The notes beneath the pieces were generated by a model, which saw only the letters and a list, made by a program, of their open reading frames with translations, did not search any database and was not told the DNA's origin. The translations under genes were made by a program, and so were the position numbers. This document shows, piece after piece, positions 52,767 to 61,921 of a DNA stretch of 64,000 nt (within the stretch, counting starts at the first letter, position 1; each line of letters begins with the position of its first letter). Source of the stretch: Myxococcales bacterium (GTDB lineage Bacteria > Myxococcota_A > Polyangia > Polyangiales > Ga0077539). The stretch spans positions 1 to 64,000 of the forward strand of contig JAEUKI010000006.1 of the NCBI GenBank assembly GCA_016793325.1, read 5' to 3'.

Positions 52767-54367
52767 TTCGCCGCTCCGTCGTCGCTCGCCGGCGCGGGCT
52801 CACTTGATTTCGTGGGCTCGCTCGAGCCGCCGCGCGCAGCCCGCCGCGCGACGAGCGCCCGCCGCGAGCGCTCGAGCAACGCGGCGATCACCGCGAGGGA
52901 CGCGACGAAGCCACCCCAGCGCGCAAAATGTGGGGCGAGCGTCCGTGTGTCCCACGTGCGAGCCGTCACGTGAAGCACCATGGCCGTGTTGACGGGGCCC
53001 CGCGCCGCCATGCGCCCGAGCACGTCGATGCGCCCCGAGACGCCCGAGTTCACGGCGCGGACGGTCTCGCGGCGCAGCTCGATCGATCGCCAACGCGCCA
53101 TGAGCAAATGCTCTTCGAGCGCGGTGGGCGACTCGAACCAGCCGTCGTTGGTGAGGTTGACGAGCAGCGCGCCGTCCGCTGCGTCCGCGGCGGCGTGCGC
53201 GAGGGTGTCCTCGAAGCAAATGAGGATCCCGAGCAGCAGGCCCGAGCGCGTTCGGAGCAGCGGCGTCCCTGTTCCTGGCGAGATCCCGCCGCTCTTCGAG
53301 AAGATCTGCGCGAGCCACGGGAGCGTGCTCGCGAGCGGCACGGATTCGCCAAACGGAACGAGCGCGCGCTTCGCCACGGGGGTCGAGAGCGTCGCGTCTT
53401 CGTTTCGCAAGAAGACTCCGTTGTATCGCGTCGCGCCCTGCCCCGCGCTCATGAGACCGAACACAATGGGCGGCGCCTCGCGCACAGTCCACACGGGCGG
53501 GCCGTGCAGCCCGTCGATCCCTGCTTGGTGCGGCAAGACGTACGGATACGCGCCTTCGTGCCAGACGATGAGGTCCGGTCGCTCTCGTAGCGCTTCGCCG
53601 GTCTGCCAGTGGAGCTTCTGGAGGATCGAGTTGGCCGCAGATTCGTCCCACCGCACCAACGGCGGAACCGCGGGCTGCAACAGCGCCACGCGCACCGCAG
53701 GCCGAGCGTCGGCGTTGGAGAACTGCTTCGTTCGCACGGCGCCGTACACGAACGAGCCCACGAACATCGCGAGCCACACCGCGAGCGCGCGCTTGCCGCT
53801 CTTCGTGAGCGCGCCGGCGCGGCTCTCTTCGAGGGCGCTGACGACGGCGGTCGCTGTTCCGTGCAAGAGCGCCGAGACGCCCGAGACCGTCACGAGGTCG
53901 GCCACTTGCGGAATCCACGGGGCTTCGACGAGCGGGGCTGCGTATTGCCACGCAAACACCGCGGCGATGTAGCGCTCGCTCGCGAGCGCGCAGAGCGCTG
54001 CCGCCGCGGACGCGCCGAGGATCGTGCGCGTCGCAGCGGACAGCGCGCACTGCGCGGCGATCATCAGGGACTGTCCGAAGCAATAGAGCAAGAACAGCAC
54101 GACCGCGATCGCCGTCGAGAGCCCTGCGAACCGCGTGATCGTGCCGACGAGCCAGGGCGCGGCGAAGATCCAATAGAAGAACGCGCCGACGAGCCCCAGC
54201 CAAAACGCGCGGCGAGCGCTGACGCCGCGCACGCTGTACGCGAGCAGGAGCGCCGCGACGAAGCAGAGCGGCCAGATCTTGAATGGTGGTGCTGATAAAT
54301 AGAGCAGCGTCCCCGAGACCGCCGCGATGCCCGTTCGCTGAAGGAGCGTTCGGCGGTCGTCGGTCAC
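52763..54367 (-). CDS. lnt: Apolipoprotein N-acyltransferase
   Basis: This is a 534-residue protein from GTG at 54367, overlapping the lipid-kinase stop (GTGA). An N-terminal membrane part with about seven hydrophobic helices (FKIWPLCFVAALLLAYSV onward) is followed by a nitrilase domain. The E-K-C triad sits in VWHEGAYPYV, VAKRALVPFGE and LGILICFEDTLA. The enzyme adds the third acyl chain to lipoproteins in the inner membrane, which suits a window full of lipobox proteins. It ends with one more transmembrane helix and a short polar tail. Confidence 0.9.
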   Translation of the reverse strand: MTDDRRTLLQRTGIAAVSGTLLYLSAPPFKIWPLCFVAALLLAYSVRGVSARRAFWLGLVGAFFYWIFAAPWLVGTITRFAGLSTAIAVVLFLLYCFGQSLMIAAQCALSAATRTILGASAAAALCALASERYIAAVFAWQYAAPLVEAPWIPQVADLVTVSGVSALLHGTATAVVSALEESRAGALTKSGKRALAVWLAMFVGSFVYGAVRTKQFSNADARPAVRVALLQPAVPPLVRWDESAANSILQKLHWQTGEALRERPDLIVWHEGAYPYVLPHQAGIDGLHGPPVWTVREAPPIVFGLMSAGQGATRYNGVFLRNEDATLSTPVAKRALVPFGESVPLASTLPWLAQIFSKSGGISPGTGTPLLRTRSGLLLGILICFEDTLAHAAADAADGALLVNLTNDGWFESPTALEEHLLMARWRSIELRRETVRAVNSGVSGRIDVLGRMAARGPVNTAMVLHVTARTWDTRTLAPHFARWGGFVASLAVIAALLERSRRALVARRAARGGSSEPTKSSEPAPASDDGAAK

Positions 54368-55308
54368 GCGCGCACCAACACCGGAACAGCGCCCTCGAGC
54401 ACGGTGAACGTCGACTCGAGCTTTCCAGGCGCCTCGCCATCGACGTCGAGGAGGCAGTCTTCGACGCCCGTGGTCACCGCGTGAACGACGCGCGCGCGAC
54501 GGTGGGTGACCATGGGCTGACCGAGGTGCGCTCCGCGGTAGATCTTCGTCGCGAGCAGCGTGCTCTGGATGCGGTTCATGTCGCCGAGCGCGACGACGTC
54601 GAAGAGGCCGTCGAACAGGTCCGCGTCGGGAGCGATGAGCATTCCACCGCCGAAATACCTGCCGTTTGCGACGGAGATCGCGTACATGGGCCCGTCGAAG
54701 AAGGGCTCGCCGTCCGTCGTGACCTTCACGCGAACGTTCTTGTACGAGACCGAGGCGCGGAGCGTCCCGACGAAGAACGTCACGCGGCCGCCGAGCCACT
54801 TCGGGCCTTCGTTGACGAGCTTGTCGACGAGTCCGCCGACGCCGAAGCTCGCGATGTTGACGAAGAGCCGACGACCCTCGCGACCGTCGTGCGTTTTGTG
54901 GTCGAGCTGGCCGAGGTCCATGCGCCGCGGCGTGGCCTCGTCGATGTAGCGGGCGATCTCGATCGCGTCGTCTGGCACGCCGAGGGTTTTCTTCAGATCG
55001 CCGCCGGTCCCCGCGGGAACGAACGCGAGCGTCGCGTCCTTCACCGCGAGCTTTCCCTCGTCGTCGAGCAGCCCCTGAACGGCCTCGTGAAACGATCCGT
55101 CGCCGCCCATCACCGCGATCGTCTTGGCCCCGCCCGACACGAGGTCGCGCACGATCTGTCCGGCGTGACCCGGACGCTCGGTGCGGTGCACCTCGACGTC
55201 GTAGCGCTTCTTCGCGAGTTCCCTCACGAGGTCGCCGACCAACTTCGCAGCGCGCCCGGCGCCCGCGCGCGGGTTGACGACCACATCGATGCTCTTTCGC
55301 TCTGTCAT
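54364..55308 (-). CDS. Diacylglycerol kinase family lipid kinase
   Basis: ATG at 55308 gives 314 residues: MTERKSIDVVVNPRAGAGRA. The catalytic-domain motifs are VMGGDGSFHEAVQGLLD and FVPAGTGGDLKKTLGVPDDA, followed by the C-terminal domain (NGRYFGGGMLIAPDADLFDG and LDVDGE). It phosphorylates diacylglycerol or a related lipid at the inner membrane. Coupled by 4-base overlaps to the Fe-S protein upstream and to Lnt downstream. Confidence 0.9.
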   Translation of the reverse strand: MTERKSIDVVVNPRAGAGRAAKLVGDLVRELAKKRYDVEVHRTERPGHAGQIVRDLVSGGAKTIAVMGGDGSFHEAVQGLLDDEGKLAVKDATLAFVPAGTGGDLKKTLGVPDDAIEIARYIDEATPRRMDLGQLDHKTHDGREGRRLFVNIASFGVGGLVDKLVNEGPKWLGGRVTFFVGTLRASVSYKNVRVKVTTDGEPFFDGPMYAISVANGRYFGGGMLIAPDADLFDGLFDVVALGDMNRIQSTLLATKIYRGAHLGQPMVTHRRARVVHAVTTGVEDCLLDVDGEAPGKLESTFTVLEGAVPVLVRA

Positions 55309-56405
55309 TCGGGGGTTCCTCGCGAAAGGTCGCAGAGAAGATCGCCGATGGTAAAGGCTGTGATGCCCGCGCGCGCGAGGCGCGCTCGACTCGTGGGGCA
55401 ACCCGTGACGACGCTCTCGGCGCCAGTGCGGCGAACGCTCTCGACGAGCTCATCGGTCATCGCGTCGGCCGTCGCCCGCGCCGTGATCGGCAAGAGCCCA
55501 CCGCCGCCCGAGCAGCGCGAACGTTCTCGATTGTGCAGCAATTCGAGCGGCGGATGGCCCGTGAGGTGCTCGACGATGACCCGCGGTGCGTCGTACACAG
55601 CCGCGCCACGGCCGAGCTTGCACGCGTCGTGGACGGCCACCGGACCGAGCGCCGCGAGCGCTCCTCGCGGAAGACGCCGCACCATCCGCGCGACGTACGA
55701 CTCGAGCGTCTCGATCGGGCGGGTCTCGACGCCTCGTCGTGGCGCCAGCGTCGTCAGCGCGTGCGCGCATCCCGCGTCGAGCGCGAGGATCGTGGACGCG
55801 GCGCTCACGCGATCGGACATGGCCGCAGCGCGAACGCGAAATCCCTCGAGGTCGCCCGCGTCGAGCAGCGGCGCTCCACAGCACACGTCCGCGACGAGGG
55901 AAGCCTCACCAAACCAGCGCACGAACGCGCGATGCAGCGCAGCGACGCGCGGAACATCGGTCGCCACCATGGTGCAGCCCGCGACGAGCGCGACGCCCGT
56001 CGGCCTCTCGGTCGACGCCCCGAGCTGCCGCGCATGATCGCGAACGCGCTCTTCTCTCCGAGGAATTTCAGCGACGAACGCCGTGACCTCCGCGGGCGCC
56101 ATCCCTCCTGCGAGCGCCTCGGCGCGCGCGTCGCGCAGCGTCTCGGCCACGGGAACGTCGAGCTCGCAGTGGCTCTGGCACGCGCCACAACCTGTGCAAG
56201 CGTACGCTCTCGCGAGTCGCTCGGAGGTGGGCGGCTCGGTCCCGCTCGCGATCGGCGCGAGCGACGTCATGATTCCCCATGCGGAGACGGCGTCGTTGCC
56301 GCGAACGGTCGCCACTGGACAAGCGGGGCGGCAGAGCTTGGGACAGTACGAGCACGCCCTTGTCGCGTCTTCGCGTTCGGCAAGCGTGGGCAATCGATGC
56401 GTCAT
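55305..56405 (-). CDS. (Fe-S)-binding oxidoreductase with CCG domain
   Basis: This is a 366-residue protein from ATG at 56405. Two N-terminal four-Cys clusters (CSYCPKLCRPACP and CTGCGACQSHCELDVP) bind [4Fe-4S]. A C-terminal CCG-type Cys-rich domain carries DVCCGAPLLD, VHDACKLGRG and RSRCSGGGGLLP, as in GlpC, LutA and heterodisulfide-reductase D subunits. It transfers electrons between a flavoprotein partner and a quinone or disulfide; no flavin partner is adjacent. First gene of the four-gene operon with Lnt and MerR. Confidence 0.85.
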   Translation of the reverse strand: MTHRLPTLAEREDATRACSYCPKLCRPACPVATVRGNDAVSAWGIMTSLAPIASGTEPPTSERLARAYACTGCGACQSHCELDVPVAETLRDARAEALAGGMAPAEVTAFVAEIPRREERVRDHARQLGASTERPTGVALVAGCTMVATDVPRVAALHRAFVRWFGEASLVADVCCGAPLLDAGDLEGFRVRAAAMSDRVSAASTILALDAGCAHALTTLAPRRGVETRPIETLESYVARMVRRLPRGALAALGPVAVHDACKLGRGAAVYDAPRVIVEHLTGHPPLELLHNRERSRCSGGGGLLPITARATADAMTDELVESVRRTGAESVVTGCPTSRARLARAGITAFTIGDLLCDLSRGTPE

Positions 56406-56656
56406 GAGCGGGCGACGATCGTGACGCAAAGCGAGGAACGTTGCGACCGTGTTGCGCGGACGGTGACGCCGGTCAACGATCGACCCCGACGTCCGAACGG
56501 CGCGCTTCGGGTGGACGAAATGCAGGTCCTGCGGCCGGTTTTGGCGCGTTACATTCGTACGCGATCCCCTGGTGACGTCGAGGGTGCGACCAGGGTATGT
56601 TCTGGCCAGCCTGGCATCGTTGCCCGGTGCGTAGGGAACGTCGAGGAGCCTCACCT

Positions 56657-58603
56657 TTGTCTGCAGCCGCGGTCGAACGCGAAATCGGATCTGTCGTCGC
56701 GGGCAAGTACCGGCTTCTCCGCATCCTCGGTCGGGGTGGGATGGGCGTCGTGTACGAAGCCGAGCACGCGATGACGCGTCGTCGCGTCGCAGTGAAGGTC
56801 CTTCACGCGCACCATCGGCAGACCGGCGACGCTGCGAAGCGCTTCATCAATGAAGCGCAAGCGGCGGGGCGCATTCAGCACCCCAACGTCGTCGAGGTGC
56901 TCGACGCTGGCGAAGACTCCGATCAGTCGCTCTATCTCGTGCTCGAGCTGTTGCAGGGGCACGACCTCGCGACGCTGCTCATGCGCCAGCGACGCATCGA
57001 CGTCGCGGACACCATCACGATCATCGCGCAGGTGCTGCAAGCGCTCGCTGTCGCGCACGCGCAAGGGATCATCCACCGAGACATCAAGCCCGAGAACATC
57101 TTCTTGACTCGCTCGGTGACGGGCGAGCAGCACGTGAAGATCCTCGACTTCGGGATCTCGAAGGCGATCAATCCCGGCGATGGTCAGGCGCTCAACGTCA
57201 CGCAGACCAACACGACCGTCGGAACGCCGCACTACATGTCCCCCGAGCAAGCCCGCGGCGAGCGAAACCTCGACGCGCGCGCGGACCTGTGGGCCGGCGG
57301 AGTCGTGTTGTACGAGTGCCTCGCGGGGCGCGTTCCGTTCGACGGCGACTCGTACAACGACCAGATCGTCAAGGTGATCACCGAGCCGCACCCGTCGCTC
57401 TCGCAGTTCGACGTGCCGCTCGAGCTTTCGCGCATCGTCGATCGCGCGCTCGAAAAAGACCGCACCAAGCGCTACGCGAACGCGAGCGAGATGCTCGCGG
57501 ACATTCGGCAGTTCATCGAGCGGCACCGCGAGTACGCGACGGTCCCGCTGCAGGTGCTCAAGGCGCCGCAGCACTTGCCCGAAGCGCCGACGCCCGCGCC
57601 TGCGCCGCCGAAGGACCCCGCGTTCGAGTTTGGCGGAGACACCGTTCGAACGCCCGCGGCCGCGTCGCTCTACGACACTTCGTCCGAGGACGTTCCCACG
57701 ACGGTTCGTCCGATCGACCAGCAGCAACAGGGCGGAAAGCTCTTGCCGCTCGCGGGCGCCGGTCGCGCGGAGCGTCGCCCGACGTCGCCGAAGGGCCCCG
57801 CGGCGCTGTTCACCGGTCCGAACCGCATTCGCAACAGCGCGATCGCGGTGGGTCTCGTGTTCTTCGCGGTGCTCGTCGGCGCGCTCGCCGCGTACGCCGT
57901 GAGCCGAACGACGCCCACGCAAAACGATGGCGCGTCGGCGACGGTCACATTTCACTTCGTGGGGCTGCCGGCCAACGCGCGGCTCGTCGTCGGCGGCGTG
58001 CCGATTTACGGGTCGAACACCGCGTTCGTTCCCCGCGGAACCAGCGCGGTGTCCGTCGAGATCTCAGCGCCGGGCTTCGCGCCGATGCAGTTTCCGCTGG
58101 TGCCCAACGACAACCACACGGTGCCGGTCAACCTCCAGCCCGCGACTCCGCCTGGAGCGCAGCAGACGCCCGACGCGCAGCCGACCAACGTGGTCCCCGC
58201 GGTCGTGTCGGACTCGGGCGTCGCGGCGATGCCGCCTCCGCAACAAGCGGTCGTCGCCCCCACCGTCGTCGAGCGCCCGACGCCCGCCGCGCAGACGCAA
58301 GACAACGAGCCTACGCAAGGCGCAGCGCCTCGGCCGCGCACGCAGGATTCGTCCGGCGCGTCGCCGTCCACGGGACGCACGAGAAACACCACGCGCGCCT
58401 CGGGCACGAGCGGCGTGCTCATGATTTCGAGCACATCGAATTGCACCGTGTCCGTCGACGGGCGACGCGCGGGGAGCGCTCCGCTTCGCCTCGTGCTCGA
58501 GCCGGGCGAACACGTCGTGCGCTGCCTCACGCCGCCCGCGCGTATCCGCACGCAAAACGTGTCCGTCACGACGGGGCAGATCAGCACCGTCACGTTCGAC
58601 TGA
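56657..58603 (+). CDS. Membrane Ser/Thr protein kinase with PEGA-type extracytoplasmic domains
   Basis: The start chosen is TTG at 56657 because GAGGAG lies at 56643-56648 and the frame upstream is not conserved-looking; an ATG at 56597 is possible. The kinase domain (about 18-285) has LGRGGMGVVYEAEH, Lys47 in VAVKVL, HRDIKPEN at 140-147, DFGISKA and MSPEQARGE, so it is catalytically complete. One transmembrane helix (IAVGLVFFAVLVGALAAYAV) is near residue 400. Two PEGA-like modules follow (FVGLPANARLVVGGVPIYGS and SNCTVSVDGRRAGSAPLRLV). A Pro/Gln-rich linker separates them. Confidence 0.9.
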   Translation: MSAAAVEREIGSVVAGKYRLLRILGRGGMGVVYEAEHAMTRRRVAVKVLHAHHRQTGDAAKRFINEAQAAGRIQHPNVVEVLDAGEDSDQSLYLVLELLQGHDLATLLMRQRRIDVADTITIIAQVLQALAVAHAQGIIHRDIKPENIFLTRSVTGEQHVKILDFGISKAINPGDGQALNVTQTNTTVGTPHYMSPEQARGERNLDARADLWAGGVVLYECLAGRVPFDGDSYNDQIVKVITEPHPSLSQFDVPLELSRIVDRALEKDRTKRYANASEMLADIRQFIERHREYATVPLQVLKAPQHLPEAPTPAPAPPKDPAFEFGGDTVRTPAAASLYDTSSEDVPTTVRPIDQQQQGGKLLPLAGAGRAERRPTSPKGPAALFTGPNRIRNSAIAVGLVFFAVLVGALAAYAVSRTTPTQNDGASATVTFHFVGLPANARLVVGGVPIYGSNTAFVPRGTSAVSVEISAPGFAPMQFPLVPNDNHTVPVNLQPATPPGAQQTPDAQPTNVVPAVVSDSGVAAMPPPQQAVVAPTVVERPTPAAQTQDNEPTQGAAPRPRTQDSSGASPSTGRTRNTTRASGTSGVLMISSTSNCTVSVDGRRAGSAPLRLVLEPGEHVVRCLTPPARIRTQNVSVTTGQISTVTFD

Positions 58604-58651
58604 GCACACGCGCTGTAAGTCCTCGGCGCGCCCGTCGTTCTTCGGGCGTCC

Positions 58652-59317
58652 ATGGCCTTCAAGCACCCCCTCGTGTTCGGCGCCTTCGCGGTCGCGACCC
58701 TGCTCGCGCGCGCCTCGTTCGCGCAAGAGACAGCACTTCCCTCGACGACCGACTGCGGGTTCTCGCAGAGCGACCCGTGCTTCGCGCGGTATCGCGCCGC
58801 GCTCGATGCGCGCATGCGCGAGCAATCCAACGAGCGTCACCGCCGTGGATTTCGCGCGCTCGGCGGGCTGTCGGTCGCGCTCGGCGCGCCGCAGCTGATC
58901 GGCGGCTTGATCGCGGCGACGCAAGCGCCACGCGATACGACGAACGTCGGTCACTCCGTCGCGTGGACGATCAACGGCGTGCTCATGTCGTCGTTCGGCG
59001 CGGTGTTCCTCTTTTTGCCGTTCGATCGGCCATCGCGCGGGCCCGAGGGCGGCGCAGCGTGGATCCCGACGGTCGTCTTCGGCGCCGCGAGCGCGTCGTT
59101 CGCCGCAGCCGCCGCGGGAACGTGGCTCGCACCACCGCAGGACGTGCACCCAACGATGCGGCACTTGTTCGCCGCGTCGATGGTCGCCGACGCGCTGTGG
59201 TACGCGACGCTCGCGATCGTTCCGCGCGTCGACTTCCGCGATCGAAGCACGACCCTCTCGCCGTACGCCATGGTCGACGGACGCTCGAGCGTCGTCGGTG
59301 TGGGCGGGCGGTTCTGA
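58652..59317 (+). CDS. Hypothetical membrane protein with signal peptide
   Basis: This is a 221-residue protein. MAFKHPLVFGAFAVATLLAR followed by ASFAQ is a signal peptide. After a Cys-containing stretch (DCGFSQSDPCFARYRAALDA) come four hydrophobic segments (LGGLSVALGAPQLIGGLIAA, WTINGVLMSSFGAVFLFLPF, TVVFGAASASFAAAAAGTWL, ASMVADALWYATLAIVP), so it is an integral membrane protein. Family unknown. It lies 48 bases after the kinase gene in the same direction and may be co-transcribed. Confidence 0.6.
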   Translation: MAFKHPLVFGAFAVATLLARASFAQETALPSTTDCGFSQSDPCFARYRAALDARMREQSNERHRRGFRALGGLSVALGAPQLIGGLIAATQAPRDTTNVGHSVAWTINGVLMSSFGAVFLFLPFDRPSRGPEGGAAWIPTVVFGAASASFAAAAAGTWLAPPQDVHPTMRHLFAASMVADALWYATLAIVPRVDFRDRSTTLSPYAMVDGRSSVVGVGGRF

Positions 59318-59360
59318 CGCGCAGGTCGATGGTCAGGGGGCGCGCGACGGGACATCTGTC

Positions 59361-59440
59361 TGCAAATTCGCAGTCGAGTCACGTCATCGGGCTGCGACTC
59401 GCTGCGTGCTTGTGGGTGCATGAGCGCGGCGCGATTTGCA
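59361..59440 (+). promoter_or_regulatory. Nested hairpin in the leader of the globin-fusion gene
   Basis: Outer arms TGCAAATTCGC (59361-59371) and GCGATTTGCA (59431-59440), and inner arms GCAGTCGAGTC (59370-59380) and GACTCGCTGC (59395-59404), each pair with one bulged base. It lies 38 bases before the ATG at 59478. It could be an operator or a structured leader; no known motif was recognised. Confidence 0.35.
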
Positions 59441-59477
59441 AAGCCAACACGCGATTCGTTTGCTACCTCACGGTCCC

Positions 59478-61058
59478 ATGACCCGGGTTCGCTTCGAGGG
59501 GAAAGTGTATCTGCGGCGCGAGGACGAAGACGTCCTCACGGCGCTTCTGCGCGGCGGAGCAAAGGTCCCCTTCTCGTGTCGCAAGGGGAGTTGCCACACG
59601 TGCATGCTCCGCGTGTCCGCAGGGGATCCCGGCGAACACGCGCGCGCGGGGCTTCGCGACGACCTTCGCGCCGTGGGCTGTTTCCTTCCGTGCGCGTGCC
59701 GGCCCGATGGCGACATCGACGTCGCGCGGCCCGACGCGAGCGCGCTCTCGGTCGCGATGCACGTGCAAGACAAGTCGCTCGTCGCGCCGGGCGTCGCGCG
59801 GATCTCGCTCGAGTGCGAGACCAACTTCGCGTGGACCGCTGGCCAGTATCTTCACATCGTTCATCCATCGGGCGCGGTGCGTCCGTACTCGATCGCGAGC
59901 GTCCTTCACGAAGACCCGTACATCGATCTGCACGTCGCGCGGATCGACGGCGGACTCGTGAGCTCGTGGCTCGTCGACGAAGTCACCGTCGGCACGGTGC
60001 TCACCGCGCGCGGGCCCAACGGCGCGTGCACATGGCCCCCGACGCGTCCGATCGATCCCGACAGGCCCCTCTTGCTCGTCGCGACCGGGACAGGCCTCGC
60101 GCCGATCGCCGCCATCGCGCGCGCTGCGCTCTACGCCGGGCATCGCGGACCGATCGCGCTCTATCACGGCGCTCGTTCGCGAGACGGACTCTACATGCAC
60201 GATGAGCTCGAAGCGCTCGCGACGAAGCACCCGCAGCTTCGATACGTGGGGTGCGTCTCGCGCGACCCGGCAACGCCACGCGGCGCGCGCGCGGGCCGAG
60301 CGCTCGACGTCGCGCTCGCAGAGCACCCGGACCTGCGCGACTGGACCGCGTATTTTGCAGGCAATCCGTCGATGGTCGCCGACGGTCGATATCGCGCGTT
60401 CGCCGCCGGAGTCGACCGCGACGAGATCTACACGGACGCCTTCGAGCTCGCGCACCCACACGCGCCCGAGGATGATCGAAAGCTGTCGATGTTGCGCGCG
60501 GACCTCGAGCTCTGGTCCGCGCTCGGCGAGGGCGCAAAGCTCCGCGAAATCCTCGAGGACTTCTACACGCGTGTGTACGCGGACCCGCGTCTCTCGCCGT
60601 TTTTTCACCGCGTCACCAAGGACCACGCGATCGGAAAGCAGTACGCGTTTCTCGCGGACCTCGTCACCGGTCGAAAGGACTACTTCGGCCTCAAGCCGTT
60701 CAACGCGCACCACTGGATGGTGATCTCGGACGAGCTGTTCGACTACCGCGAGCGTCTCATGGAGTCGGTCATGCGCGAGCACGGCCTCGAAGAGCGGTTC
60801 GTGCGGCGGTGGTGCGCGATCCACGAGCTATTTCGCAGAGAAATTGTGAAGTCGCACGCGCGTGGGCTCATCGTCGACGGCGTCGAGCACGACGCCGAGA
60901 AGACCACGCTCGAGCGCGTCGAGGTGTCGACCGTATGCGACGGATGCGCGAGCGAGATGCTCGTCGGAAGCACCGGTCGACTCTTGTGGCGCACCGGGCA
61001 GCTCTTCTGCCAGCAGTGCGACGCGCGACGCACAGGCTCGCGACCGCCCGCGCCCTGA
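59478..61058 (+). CDS. Ferredoxin-flavin reductase-truncated globin-zinc ribbon fusion
   Basis: This is a 526-residue multi-domain protein from ATG at 59478. Residues 1-85 form a [2Fe-2S] ferredoxin (Cys34, 39, 42, 72). Residues 92-320 form an FNR-type FAD/NAD(P)H domain (RPYSIAS at 135, GTGLAPI at 204, FAGNPSMV at 293). Residues 355-460 form a truncated-hemoglobin-like globin (FYTRVYADPRLSPFF, proximal-His region FNAHHWMVI at about 409-416). Residues 487-514 form a C-terminal zinc ribbon (CDGC / CQQC). Such an enzyme could oxidise NO to nitrate or reduce O2, as flavohemoglobins do with a different globin order. No nor or nsrR genes are adjacent. Confidence 0.85.
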   Translation: MTRVRFEGKVYLRREDEDVLTALLRGGAKVPFSCRKGSCHTCMLRVSAGDPGEHARAGLRDDLRAVGCFLPCACRPDGDIDVARPDASALSVAMHVQDKSLVAPGVARISLECETNFAWTAGQYLHIVHPSGAVRPYSIASVLHEDPYIDLHVARIDGGLVSSWLVDEVTVGTVLTARGPNGACTWPPTRPIDPDRPLLLVATGTGLAPIAAIARAALYAGHRGPIALYHGARSRDGLYMHDELEALATKHPQLRYVGCVSRDPATPRGARAGRALDVALAEHPDLRDWTAYFAGNPSMVADGRYRAFAAGVDRDEIYTDAFELAHPHAPEDDRKLSMLRADLELWSALGEGAKLREILEDFYTRVYADPRLSPFFHRVTKDHAIGKQYAFLADLVTGRKDYFGLKPFNAHHWMVISDELFDYRERLMESVMREHGLEERFVRRWCAIHELFRREIVKSHARGLIVDGVEHDAEKTTLERVEVSTVCDGCASEMLVGSTGRLLWRTGQLFCQQCDARRTGSRPPAP

Positions 61059-61157
61059 GCGCTCGACCCAGGAATGTTGGATCGCGTTTCGGCGCTGTCT
61101 TCGTGCGAGATTCGCGTGGTACGAGCGTCTCGAACCTTCAGCCGGAGCGAGGAGTCC

Positions 61158-61838
61158 ATGCGAACGCAGTTTTCGATGTCGGTGCTCGGAGCGCTGATCG
61201 TCGCGTCGATCGCGGGTTGCACGCGAAGCGACGGCGCCGCGACGAACGCCGCGAGCGCGTCGGACAACGCAGCGGCGAGCACGAGCTCGTCCGGCCAGAG
61301 CGCAGCGCCCGCGCCGATCGCGCCCGTTCCGATCGTTCCGCTGCAGCTCGTCGCGAACAACGCGGACAGCGCCGTCGCGGCCGAGCTCAACGCTGATGGA
61401 ACCGTGCACGCGCGGGGCGCGATCGTCGCCCGCTTCGACGGTGCTCGCTTCACGGACTCGTCGGGCGCCGAGGTTCTTCGCATCGCCCCAGACGGAGCGC
61501 TCTCGTCGCCGAGCCGCCCCGACACCGGCGCGCGCATGGACGCGAACGGCGATGTTCAGACCCGCGCATCACGCATCGTCGTGACGCCAGACGGCGCCAT
61601 CGAAGAGCGGCACGACGACGGTCGCGTCGAACGCGCGCCCGTTCGCTTCGTCACGATCCCCGAAGGAGCGCGCCGCGCCGCCGGCGCGATGGCGATGCTC
61701 GTGCTCGCGATGCCCGCCGAGCTGCGAGCGAGCGGCGCCGAAGCGACCGACGTTTCGATGGACGCCAGCGTCCCCGCGAGCAGCGCGGACGCCGCCGTCG
61801 AGGCCGCGGTGGACGCCGGTCGACGCCGGCGTCGATAG
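61158..61838 (+). CDS. Lipoprotein, unknown function
   Basis: ATG at 61158 is preceded by GCGAGGAG and gives 226 residues. MRTQFSMSVLGALIVASIAG then Cys forms a lipobox (IAGC). An Ala/Ser/Pro-rich linker of about 35 residues follows, then a beta-rich region (TVHARGAIVARFDGARFTDS, VVTPDGAIEERHDDGRVERA). One hydrophobic stretch (AAGAMAMLVLAMPAEL) lies near the C-terminus, before an Asp/Ala/Val-rich tail ending in RRRRR. No family was recognised. Confidence 0.6.
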   Translation: MRTQFSMSVLGALIVASIAGCTRSDGAATNAASASDNAAASTSSSGQSAAPAPIAPVPIVPLQLVANNADSAVAAELNADGTVHARGAIVARFDGARFTDSSGAEVLRIAPDGALSSPSRPDTGARMDANGDVQTRASRIVVTPDGAIEERHDDGRVERAPVRFVTIPEGARRAAGAMAMLVLAMPAELRASGAEATDVSMDASVPASSADAAVEAAVDAGRRRRR

Positions 61839-61921
61839 CAGCGACGCGCTCCGAGCGGATTGCCCGAGCGGCGCGCGATTCGCTCGCGTTCTCTCGGGCG
61901 CTGCGAATAGTCTCCGCGCTC

